NCBI GenBank assembly: GCA_937959265.1
Contig: CALGMA010000006.1
Span: 62,001 to 126,000 of the forward strand
Direction of reading: 5' to 3'
DNA from: an uncultured Anaerolineae bacterium
Lineage (GTDB): Bacteria > Chloroflexota > Anaerolineae > J036 > Brachytrichaceae
Length of the DNA: 64,000 bases
Both the position numbers and the translations under genes were made by a program. Below, in pieces: positions 1 to 7,546 of this stretch (position 1 is its first letter; each line of letters starts with the position of its first letter). The notes under the pieces were generated by a model. That model ran no database searches. It saw nothing but the letters and a program-made list of their open reading frames with translations, and was not told the DNA's origin.

Positions 1-1
1 G

Positions 2-628
2 GATGATCTGCGCGTGTTGCGACACATCACGCCGGACTACCTGCGCCTGCACAAAGACGCCTTTCGCGAATGCGACATCGTCGCCTTCGATCTCAATCTG
101 AGCGAGGCAGCGATGCTGACGGCGATCCACCTCGCGCACGAGTATCACAAGCCGATCTGTGTAGACCCCACTTCGACCGTGCTGGCCGGCCGCCTGCGAC
201 CGCACCTGCCGATGATCAACATCATCACGCCCAACCTCACCGAGGCCGAGGTGTTGCTGCGCTGCGACCCGATCCGCACACCCGCCGAGGCGCTCAACGC
301 TGCACGCCGGCTGGTTAGCCAGGGTGTGGAAGTCGCCGTGATCACACAAGCCGAACGCGGCGCATGCTATGCCACCGAGGAAGAGAGCGGCCAATTCCCA
401 GCGTTGCGCGTGGACATCGTAGATACCACCGGGGCCGGCGACGCGCTGACTGCCGTGGTGATCTTCGGCTACCTGAACGATCTGCCGATTAGCGATGCGC
501 TGCAGCTCGGCCTGCGCGCTGCTGCGCTCACGCTGCGTTCCAACGAAACTGTCGCGCCCGAATTGAGCCTCGATCGCCTCTACGGCTTCGACGAGGATGT
601 GCATTCGGACGACCGCGCATCTCCCTGA
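2..628 (+). CDS. PfkB-family carbohydrate/nucleoside kinase, C-terminal part (5' end outside window)
   Basis: The frame is open to the window edge, so the true start lies upstream and only about 208 residues are seen. The PfkB signature 2 appears as DTTGAGDALTAVVIFG, with the catalytic-base Asp in the GAGD turn. The segment VDPTS followed by NIITPNLTEAEVL is the usual nucleotide-side part of the ribokinase fold. PfkB enzymes phosphorylate sugars or nucleosides with ATP in the cytoplasm. The VDP-T/S stretch recalls pseudouridine kinase (PsuK), but no PsuG glycosidase is visible, so the substrate is left open. The next gene starts about 10 bp downstream in the same direction, so the first three genes probably form one operon. 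Confidence 0.85.
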   Translation, partial: DDLRVLRHITPDYLRLHKDAFRECDIVAFDLNLSEAAMLTAIHLAHEYHKPICVDPTSTVLAGRLRPHLPMINIITPNLTEAEVLLRCDPIRTPAEALNAARRLVSQGVEVAVITQAERGACYATEEESGQFPALRVDIVDTTGAGDALTAVVIFGYLNDLPISDALQLGLRAAALTLRSNETVAPELSLDRLYGFDEDVHSDDRASP

Positions 629-638
629 CGCACATCAC

Positions 639-1322
639 ATGAACAACTGGTTTGCCGTCGTCATCTCGTTCGTCTACGTCTTTGCTGTGCTTGGGATCGC
701 CGAAGCGCTGCGCCGCGCGCTCCGGCTGCCGGTCGAGTTCACCCGCAAGGTCGTGCACATCGGCGTGGGGATGTGGGCTTTCGGCACGGCGGCGCTGTTC
801 AGCGACAAATGGTTCGCCATCATCCCGCCTCTCGCTTTCGTTGCGCTGAACTACCTCTCGTATCGCCGCGCGCTGTTTACCGCGATGGAAACCGGCGACA
901 AATCCAACCTCGGCACGGTCTACTTCCCCATCGCCTTCGCCGCGATCATCCTGTTGTTCTTCGACTTGAGCAAGCCGTTCATGGTCGCAGCGCTGATGCC
1001 GCTGACGTGGGGCGATGCGTTTGCCGCGATCATCGGCCAGCGCTACGGCCGGCGGCATTACGCCCTATTGGATGCGTTTTCGCAGCGCAGCGTCGAAGGC
1101 TCGGCCGCCATGTTTGGCTTCTCGTTCCTCAGCGTAGGGGTCACCCTGCTGGTCTTCGGCGCGCCGTTTAGCGTTGCACTGGCGACCGCCTTGCTCATGG
1201 CGCTCTTCGCCACCCTCGTCGAAGCGGTCAGCCCGGCCGGCCTGGACAACCTGCTGGTGCCTGCATCAAGCGCGCTGGTCTATCCGCTGCTCATCTCCCT
1301 GCTCGGCCCGCTCGCGAGTTAA
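639..1322 (+). CDS. Polyprenol/phytol/diacylglycerol kinase-like membrane protein (DGK1/VTE5/SEC59 type)
   Basis: A 227-residue, very hydrophobic protein with about six or seven membrane segments. After the first helix comes LPVEFTRKVVHIGVGMW, the R-K-x-x-H-x-x-x-G signature of CTP-dependent lipid kinases and CDP-diacylglycerol-synthase-like proteins (phytol kinase, dolichol kinase, yeast Dgk1). A later MPLTWGDAFAAIIGQRYG segment is the family's second conserved block. Start chosen at the ATG of MNNWFAVV because the residues upstream of it are polar and unlike the family. Its stop overlaps the next start by one base (TAATG), indicating translational coupling. The substrate (phytol, polyprenol or diacylglycerol) cannot be told from sequence; recycling of an isoprenoid alcohol is an inference. 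Confidence 0.75.
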   Translation: MNNWFAVVISFVYVFAVLGIAEALRRALRLPVEFTRKVVHIGVGMWAFGTAALFSDKWFAIIPPLAFVALNYLSYRRALFTAMETGDKSNLGTVYFPIAFAAIILLFFDLSKPFMVAALMPLTWGDAFAAIIGQRYGRRHYALLDAFSQRSVEGSAAMFGFSFLSVGVTLLVFGAPFSVALATALLMALFATLVEAVSPAGLDNLLVPASSALVYPLLISLLGPLAS

Positions 1323-2671
1323 TGGCGCTGCTCATCCACAACGCTACGCTTGTCCTAGCCGATCGTGTCGCGCCGGCCGGCTATGTGCTCATCGCAGACA
1401 AACGCATTGCAGCCATCGGCGAAGGCGCGCCGCCCGATGCGCTCGTCGCTTCCGCGCAGCACATCCTCGATGGAACGCACAAGGTGCTGCTGCCCGGCTT
1501 GGTCAACGCGCACACCCATTTGGAGCAGACTTTCATGCGCGGCTACAGCGCCGGCCGCGCGCTGCTGGACTGGCTAAAGCGCTACATCTGGAAGCTCCAG
1601 AACGCCATGACGCCGGAGGATGTCCGGTTAGCGGTCACGTTGGGTTTGGTCGAGGCCATGCGCGGCGGGGCGACCACGATCATTGACCATCACAAAGTCC
1701 CTTTCTCCAAACGCCACACCGATGTCGTGCTGGAGGCAGCGGAAAGGCTCGGCGCGCGGCTGGTGTTAGCGCGCGCGTGGGCCGACCGAGGCGCAAACGC
1801 CGAATCGCCCGACGCCATCCTGGCCGACTTGCGGCGTCTGTTCGATGAATGGCACGGCGCGGCGGAGGGCCGCATCCATATCGCCAACGGGCCGCTCGTG
1901 CCGTGGCGCTGCTCGGCCGAGACGTTGCAGCGCGCGACCGAACTGGCCCGTCGCCACGGCGCGATCACCCATTGCCACATGAACGAGACGCAGGCCGAGG
2001 TGGCGATGACGCTGGAGGAGACCGGCATGCGGCCGGTCGAGTGGTTCGCCGCGCTCGGCCTGCTGGGCGCAGACTTCCACGCCGTGCATGGCGTGTGGCT
2101 CAGCGACCAGGAGATTGCGCTGCTAGCGCACCACGGCGTGACGATAACGCACTGCCCGGCAGCCAACATGATCCTCGCTTCCGGCGTCGCACCGGTCCGG
2201 AAGCTCTTGACCATGAAGCACGCACAGGAAAGACTAGGCCAACACACCCTCAACGTTGCGCTAGGCACCGACGGCCCGGCCAGCAACGACGGGCAAGACA
2301 TGTTCGAGATGATGCGGCTAGCCGCTTACCTGCAGCGTGCGACCACGTTGGACGAGCGCGCCATGCCGCCGCGCCAGGTGATCGAGATGGCGACGGTCGC
2401 CGGCGCGCGCGCCGCCGCGAGTCCGTCTCTGCGCGCAGGAGACCCGGCCGATTTGATCATGCTGGACTTCGACGCCGCGCACATCCAGCCGGTCGGCGAT
2501 GTGCTCGCTGCCATCGTCTACAACGCGCGCGGCAGCGATGTGGATACCCTCATCGTGGATGGTCGCCCGCTGATTCAGGGTAAGCGCGTGCTCGTGCTGG
2601 ACGAACCGGCGCTGATCGCCGAGTGCCGCGACCGCGCCCGACACCTAGCACGTCGCGCGGGGATTGAGTAA
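1322..2671 (+). CDS. Amidohydrolase, MTA/SAH deaminase / chlorohydrolase family
   Basis: A 449-residue metal-dependent amidohydrolase. Metal ligands are visible in order: NAHTHLEQ (HxH, about residues 64-66), HCHMNETQ (His about 220), HGVWLSD, and the late GTDGPASNDG with the catalytic Asp. The FMRGY segment after the first ligands and THCPAANMILASG are typical of the MtaD/TrzN/guanine-deaminase branch, which hydrolyses amino groups from 5'-methylthioadenosine, S-adenosylhomocysteine or other heterocycles. Function as MTA/SAH deaminase is likely but not proven, since cytosine- and triazine-hydrolysing relatives share these motifs. Start overlaps the preceding stop by one base. It converges on malQ. 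Confidence 0.85.
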   Translation: MALLIHNATLVLADRVAPAGYVLIADKRIAAIGEGAPPDALVASAQHILDGTHKVLLPGLVNAHTHLEQTFMRGYSAGRALLDWLKRYIWKLQNAMTPEDVRLAVTLGLVEAMRGGATTIIDHHKVPFSKRHTDVVLEAAERLGARLVLARAWADRGANAESPDAILADLRRLFDEWHGAAEGRIHIANGPLVPWRCSAETLQRATELARRHGAITHCHMNETQAEVAMTLEETGMRPVEWFAALGLLGADFHAVHGVWLSDQEIALLAHHGVTITHCPAANMILASGVAPVRKLLTMKHAQERLGQHTLNVALGTDGPASNDGQDMFEMMRLAAYLQRATTLDERAMPPRQVIEMATVAGARAAASPSLRAGDPADLIMLDFDAAHIQPVGDVLAAIVYNARGSDVDTLIVDGRPLIQGKRVLVLDEPALIAECRDRARHLARRAGIE

Positions 2672-2729
2672 CGCGCGCCGGGTTTCGCGCGGCAACCCAG
2701 CGCAGTCATCGCGTGTTCATTGCCGCTGA

Positions 2730-4211
2730 TCACCGCCCGTAAGTCGCCGTCATCTTGCGCAAGCGCGCCTTCGCCTCGCCGGTCAACTGATCCCATGTGA
2801 AACGCCACTGCCAGTTGCCTTCGGCGCGGCCGGGGAAGTTCATGCGCGCTGCGCTACCCAGTCCGATCACGTCCTGCAGCATGATGATCACCGTGTCGGC
2901 TACCGACATGAGCAGCAGACGGATCAAGTCCCAGGTGATCTGGCTGCCGTCAGTGCCGGTGTAGTCCAGCACTTGCTGGCGCGTCTGTGGGTCGAGTTTC
3001 TCGAACCAGCCCTGTGTCGTGTCGTTGTCGTGGGTGCCGGCGTAGGCCACCGTGTTACGCACGTAGTTGTGCGGCAGGAATTCTGACGACGTATCGGCGA
3101 CGAAGGCGAACTGCAACACGCGCATGCCAGGGAAGCCAAACGCATCGCGTAGCGCCTTGACTTCCGGTGTGATGATGCCCAGATCTTCGGCGATGATGGG
3201 TAGATCGCCCAGTGCAGCTTTGATCGCCTGAAACAGCGCTTTACCCGGCCCCTTTACCCAACGCCCGTTGACGGCAGTCGGCTCGCTGGCCGGCACTTCC
3301 CAGTACGACTCGAAGCCGCGGAAGTGGTCAATGCGCACGTAGTCGAACAGGGCAAATGCCGATCGGCAGCGCTCGATCCACCAGGCGTAACCCTGCTGCG
3401 CCATCACATCCCAGCGGTAGAGCGGGTTGCCCCAGCGCTGGCCGGTCGGGCTGAAGTAGTCGGGCGGCACACCGGCGATCACCGTTGGGTTGCCGCGCTG
3501 GTCCAGGTAGAAAAGCTCGCGGTGCGACCACACATCCGCGCTGTCGAAAGCGACGAAGATGGGAATGTCGCCGATGATCTTGACGCCCTTCTCATTGGCG
3601 TAGCGTTTGAGGGCCGACCACTGTTGGAAGAACTGGAATTGGTAGTACTTCTGCTTGTGTACTGCGTTGGCCAGTTGGTTGCGAGAGCGCGCGAGCGCGG
3701 TGGGCGTGCGGCGAGCAACGTCGTCCTGCCAAGTAGTCCAGGCATCACCGGCGTGAGCGTCTTTCAATGCGATGAACAGCGCGTAGTCATCCAGCCAGCC
3801 GGCGTTCGCATCACAGAACGCTTCGAACGCCTCGTGCTGTTGGGTCGAGGCGTACTGCATGAAGTGGATATATGAGCGATGCAGAAGGTCGAGCTTGAAG
3901 TCGATCACATCGCCATACTCCACCCGGTCGGCCGAGAAGTCCGGCGCGTCCTTCAAATCGTCCCAAGCGAGCGCGTTCTCGCGCGCCAGGTGTTCCAGGC
4001 TGATAAGCAACGGGTTGCCGGCGAAGGCAGAGAAACACTGATAGGGCGAATCGCCGTAACCAGTCGGGCCGAGCGGCAACACTTGCCACAGCTTCTGGCC
4101 CATCTCGGCCAACACATCAACGAAGCGGTAGGCATCGTCGTTGAATTCGCCGATTCCGAAGCGACCCGGCAACGATGTTGGGTGTAGGAGAATGCCGCTT
4201 GCTCTTTCCAT
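2730..4211 (-). CDS. malQ: 4-alpha-glucanotransferase (amylomaltase, GH77)
   Basis: A 493-residue protein of normal length for GH77. It starts with MERASGILLHPTSLPG, the family's N-terminal hallmark. Catalytic motifs are visible: DYVRIDHFRGF (nucleophile Asp), IAEDLGIITPEV (acid/base Glu) and GTHDNDTTQGW (transition-state Asp). It transfers maltooligosaccharide segments between glucans in the cytoplasm during glycogen and maltodextrin metabolism. The start was chosen at 4211 because a good ribosome-binding site (CAGGAG) lies seven bases upstream and the family begins exactly here; an in-frame extension upstream is not family-like. No other glycogen genes are adjacent. Confidence 0.96.
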   Translation of the reverse strand: MERASGILLHPTSLPGRFGIGEFNDDAYRFVDVLAEMGQKLWQVLPLGPTGYGDSPYQCFSAFAGNPLLISLEHLARENALAWDDLKDAPDFSADRVEYGDVIDFKLDLLHRSYIHFMQYASTQQHEAFEAFCDANAGWLDDYALFIALKDAHAGDAWTTWQDDVARRTPTALARSRNQLANAVHKQKYYQFQFFQQWSALKRYANEKGVKIIGDIPIFVAFDSADVWSHRELFYLDQRGNPTVIAGVPPDYFSPTGQRWGNPLYRWDVMAQQGYAWWIERCRSAFALFDYVRIDHFRGFESYWEVPASEPTAVNGRWVKGPGKALFQAIKAALGDLPIIAEDLGIITPEVKALRDAFGFPGMRVLQFAFVADTSSEFLPHNYVRNTVAYAGTHDNDTTQGWFEKLDPQTRQQVLDYTGTDGSQITWDLIRLLLMSVADTVIIMLQDVIGLGSAARMNFPGRAEGNWQWRFTWDQLTGEAKARLRKMTATYGR

Positions 4212-4282
4212 GATGCTCCTGATGAATGCAGCGCCCCAAGGAGACGCGAGGCAATTGTAACCACGGTTCTGCACTGTGGCCG

Positions 4283-4288
4283 TACAAT
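4283..4288 (+). promoter_or_regulatory. Putative -10 box (TACAAT) of the signal-peptidase-like gene
   Basis: TACAAT ends six bases before the in-frame GTG at 4295. No good -35 is seen. The spacing fits a leaderless transcript. Confidence 0.4.
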
Positions 4289-4294
4289 CCTACT

Positions 4295-4909
4295 GTGCAA
4301 CGCTCCACCCATGCACAGATGGCGATGACGGGCAATGACGCTGCAGCGATCTCGTCGCACGGCAAACCATTGTGGCGCAGCCTGCTCGAGATCCTCATCG
4401 CCGCCGGCATCGTCGTATTGCTCTACAGCTTCTTCTTCACCTCGACAGAGGTGAAGGACGAGCGCATGACCCCGACGCTGCGCGCCGACCAGCGTGTGCT
4501 GGTCAGTCGGCTACCCTACCGGCTGACGGCACCACAGCGCGGCGACGTCGTCGCCGTACGCAACCGCATAGATCCCTCTCACATCGAGTTGCACCGGGTG
4601 ATCGGCTTGCCGGGGGATGTGCTCGACATTCGCGGCGTGCAGGTGTCGGTGAACGGATTACCGCTGCGCGAGCCCTACCTGCTCGAAGGGCGCGAGCGCC
4701 TGAATCTCGGCACGACGACCGTAGGGCGGTATCGCCTTGGCCAGGATGACTATTTCCTGCTCAACGACAACCGTGCCAACCTCGGCGACAGCCGCTCGTT
4801 CGGCGTGTTCTCACGCAATCAGATCGTCGGTCGCGCCTGGCTGATCTATTGGCCGCCGCAGAACATCGCCGCCGTCGCCCACATGCAGCCGACGCGCAGC
4901 GAGCCGTAA
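4295..4909 (+). CDS. Signal peptidase I (S26) homologue lacking the catalytic Ser and Lys
   Basis: About 204 residues with one N-terminal membrane helix (residues about 30-48) followed by an S26A-like exported domain. Box B is present as RMTPTL, but the catalytic Ser that precedes Met in SMxPTL is Arg57 (codon CGC at 4463). Box D is HRVIGLPGD, where the catalytic Lys is His100 (codon CAC at 4592). Box E is conserved (NDNRANLGDSRSFG). The fold is therefore kept while the Ser/Lys dyad is lost, so classical signal-peptide cleavage seems unlikely. GTG at 4295 was chosen because a TACAAT box ends six bases before it, suggesting leaderless translation; ATG at 4319 is the alternative. It converges on the next gene. 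Confidence 0.82.
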   Translation: MQRSTHAQMAMTGNDAAAISSHGKPLWRSLLEILIAAGIVVLLYSFFFTSTEVKDERMTPTLRADQRVLVSRLPYRLTAPQRGDVVAVRNRIDPSHIELHRVIGLPGDVLDIRGVQVSVNGLPLREPYLLEGRERLNLGTTTVGRYRLGQDDYFLLNDNRANLGDSRSFGVFSRNQIVGRAWLIYWPPQNIAAVAHMQPTRSEP

Positions 4910-4935
4910 CTCATCCGTCGCGTAAGCGCCGCTCG

Positions 4936-7029
4936 CTAGCGATACACCGTCACCGCACGTTCGCGCACAGCGGGTTGCCCGGTGGGGCCAAGCGCTTCCA
5001 AGCGGTAGCCGTAGAAGCCACGTGCAGTCAGACAATCCTGCAGTGCACCGCTCGGTCCGACGGATGACACGATCTGCTGGCCGTTTCGTGTGATGCGGAT
5101 GGACGTTGCGTTGCCACTCACCTCCCAGCGGATGGTCACGCACGCGCCGACCGGGATGCTCTCCGGTGTCACTGTGAACGTGGTGATCGTCGGCCCGGGC
5201 AGCCCAGACGAAATCACATTGAGGATGCGCGAGGCACGAGTCACGCCAGCGCCATACGCTTCCAGCGTATACGTGTTCTGCCCGGCTACCTGTGGATAGT
5301 CCTGGATCGTGCCGACCACCGGCGCGTTGTCCAGGATCACCGCGTTGTTGCGCAGCAGCCGGATGCGATTCACCTGGCCTTGCACATCCCATCGCAGGAG
5401 GACGGCCTGGCCGAGCGTGACCTGATTCTGCGGGGTCGTAGTGAATTCCCGGATCACCGGCGCGCCCGGTTGCTGGTTGACCTGGATGACGAGCTGTCGG
5501 ATCTCGATGGCACCATCGAAGCGCACGACGCGTAGCTCATAGGTCGTAGTCACCTGCGGGTACACCGTCTGCTGGCCAACCGTGGGCACCGGATACTGGC
5601 TCCATAGCTGGCCCTGGGGGTAGAAGTACGCCGCCTGCGCGCCTTGTGCATTCCATATGAACAAGACCGGCTGACCGGGGGAGATCTGCGTTGGGTTGGC
5701 CGAGAAGGTAACGCCGGGCAGGGGCGTTTGCGTGGGAATGACGGGCGGCGGCACGCGGATGCCCACATACACGCGCGTGCCGAACCCGATCCTGCGATCA
5801 TTGCGCATCCGCCAGAAGCCCTGGTACGTCCCTGGTGTAGTCGGCGCAACCAGGTCCACGTAGAAATCCACCGTCTGCCCCGGCACAACCGGCTGCGCGA
5901 TCACCTGCGTCTGCCCACCCATCTGCGCCAGCGGCGAATTGCCGCCGTCGTAGCTGAAGGTGTAGGCCGTAGTCCACGTGCACGTGCCGGAGTTGCGCAC
6001 GCGCCAACCCTTGCGGAACGGCTGACCGGGCTGCAACACGGGCGGGCTGGACATATTCTGATCGTCGTAGGTCAGGTCTGCTACGAACGCCATGCCGTCT
6101 ATACAGGCAGGAGCGGGCTCAGTGACGATGATGATGGGCGGCGGGCCGGGTGTTGCCGTGGGGATGGGGGTGACTTGCTCAGGCGGCACGCCAAGATACT
6201 GGGTGATCAGCCGGGTGAGCGTGCCATCGGCTTGCATCTGCGTCAACGCCTGATTGAGTGCGCCCAGCAGCGTCGAGCCTTTGCGCGTTGCCACGGCAAG
6301 CTGCTGCACGTTTAGCTGCTGGCCAACCAGCCTGTATTGCCCACGCGATGCGTTGACGATGGATTGCATTGGGCCGAGGTCGGCCACGAGCAGATCAATA
6401 CGGCGGTTGCTCAAGTCGCGCACCGCGTCGTCCAACCGAGCGTAGAGGAGCAGCTCGCTCGGCGAGATCAGCCCAGTATCCACCAACCGTTGGCGCAACC
6501 AGGTTTCGTACACGCTGCCACGCTGTGCGCCGATGCGCCTACCGACGATATCCTCCACCGAGCGAATGGCGACAACGGGCGAGTCGTTGAGCGCAATGAT
6601 GCCGTCCTGGCTGATGTAATAGAAGTTGGTGAAGTCTACGATCTGGCGGCGCGCGTCGGTGGCGCTGATAGCCGCTGCAGCCACATCCACCTGTCCCAGC
6701 CGCATCGCATCCAGCACACCCTCAAAGGCGAAGTCGCTGAACTCGACCTGTACGCCGATGCGCCGCCCGATTTCGCGCATCAAGGCGATGTCCAGCCCGT
6801 CGAGTTGGTAGTTGGACGTGTTGTAGAAGGCGAATGGTGGGTAATCGCCCGACGTGCCGACGCGCAGCTTGCCCGATGCCTGGACGCGCGCCAGGTCGTC
6901 GTTGGCCGGCGTCGTCGGCGTCATCGGCGGGACAGTTGGCGCGGGCGTAGGCTGCGGCCCACACGCGCTGAGCATGATGACAACGGCAATGATCGCGACG
7001 CCGATGAACGGCCGGGCTAGCTTGCTCAC
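4936..7029 (-). CDS. Lipoprotein: family 3 solute-binding domain + NBR1-like domain + three Ig-like domains
   Basis: A 697-residue secreted lipoprotein: helix then lipobox LSAC (Cys about residue 23) and a Pro/Thr-rich linker. Residues about 45-280 are a family 3 (amino-acid type) periplasmic binding domain, shown by GKLRVGTSGDYPPFAFY and FSDFAFEGVLDAMRLGQVDV. Residues about 310-430 form an NBR1-type (FW, four-tryptophan) domain with GWRVRNSGTCTW and GFWRMRND. Three consecutive Ig/PKD-like beta domains follow, with repeated pattern ITTFTVTP/VIREFTTTP and RWEVSG/RWDVQG. GTG start with AGGAGG seven bases upstream. No permease or ATPase is adjacent, so it may be a sensor or adhesin-like surface protein rather than a transport component; this is an inference. 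Confidence 0.88.
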   Translation of the reverse strand: MSKLARPFIGVAIIAVVIMLSACGPQPTPAPTVPPMTPTTPANDDLARVQASGKLRVGTSGDYPPFAFYNTSNYQLDGLDIALMREIGRRIGVQVEFSDFAFEGVLDAMRLGQVDVAAAAISATDARRQIVDFTNFYYISQDGIIALNDSPVVAIRSVEDIVGRRIGAQRGSVYETWLRQRLVDTGLISPSELLLYARLDDAVRDLSNRRIDLLVADLGPMQSIVNASRGQYRLVGQQLNVQQLAVATRKGSTLLGALNQALTQMQADGTLTRLITQYLGVPPEQVTPIPTATPGPPPIIIVTEPAPACIDGMAFVADLTYDDQNMSSPPVLQPGQPFRKGWRVRNSGTCTWTTAYTFSYDGGNSPLAQMGGQTQVIAQPVVPGQTVDFYVDLVAPTTPGTYQGFWRMRNDRRIGFGTRVYVGIRVPPPVIPTQTPLPGVTFSANPTQISPGQPVLFIWNAQGAQAAYFYPQGQLWSQYPVPTVGQQTVYPQVTTTYELRVVRFDGAIEIRQLVIQVNQQPGAPVIREFTTTPQNQVTLGQAVLLRWDVQGQVNRIRLLRNNAVILDNAPVVGTIQDYPQVAGQNTYTLEAYGAGVTRASRILNVISSGLPGPTITTFTVTPESIPVGACVTIRWEVSGNATSIRITRNGQQIVSSVGPSGALQDCLTARGFYGYRLEALGPTGQPAVRERAVTVYR

Positions 7030-7180
7030 AAACGAACCTCCTGAAGAAGATGCATTCGCCCAAAAGAGGCAAGGGTAACCGATAGCAGTGCCGTCGGCTA
7101 CCTCGTGTCATTTGCCACCGTTAGCAATGCACCTCCCGAACCTGTGTATAGCGCCGAATATAGCCGCGACCAGAGAATTT

Positions 7181-7492
7181 TCACTTCGGTCGGAACAAGC
7201 GGCGCCGGGCGTATTCCGCCGCCGCCTCGCGGATGAAGGCTGCCGTCTGCCACGCGCTATAGTCACGCTCCAGCGCGTCGGCAACGGCGAGCAGCTCGGC
7301 CTGAGTGGAGCGCCCAGGGCGCAGCGCTTCGTAGATGCGCAGCAGCGCCTCCTTCGGCACAGCGGCCAGTTCCGCAGCACGGCACAGGTTTTCGGCTAGT
7401 TGGGTGAAGCCGGCCGCTTGCGCTGCGCTTGCCTGCCGGCGCAGCGTGTCGGGAGAAATCTGGAAGTCGTCAGTCCATCTTTCGTCTTTCAT
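7181..7492 (-). CDS. pduE: Diol/glycerol dehydratase small (gamma) subunit, N-terminally short
   Basis: A 103-residue protein matching the C-terminal two thirds of PduE/DhaB3: LCRAAELAAVPKEALLRIYE, then LRPGRSTQAELLAVADALE, then a terminal REAAAEYARRR helix. Classical PduE is about 170 residues; the missing N-terminus is the part linked to low solubility and microcompartment association in enteric enzymes. It follows the fused large/medium subunit gene after 54 bp in the same direction, so the two should be co-transcribed and form the adenosylcobalamin-dependent holoenzyme. The start region sits in an exact 14-bp tandem duplication. Confidence 0.9.
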   Translation of the reverse strand: MKDERWTDDFQISPDTLRRQASAAQAAGFTQLAENLCRAAELAAVPKEALLRIYEALRPGRSTQAELLAVADALERDYSAWQTAAFIREAAAEYARRRLFRPK

Positions 7493-7503
7493 CTTTCGTC
7501 TTT
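7476..7503. repeat. Exact 14-bp tandem duplication at the small-subunit start codon
   Basis: CATCTTTCGTCTTT occurs twice back to back (7476-7489 and 7490-7503). On the minus strand this reads as AAAGACGAAAGATG repeated, so the ATG used for the small subunit lies at the junction of the copies. Confidence 0.9.
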
Positions 7504-7546
7504 AAGCCTTGAGCCTTGCTTCTCAGCTCCAGACCATTGTCTCTCC

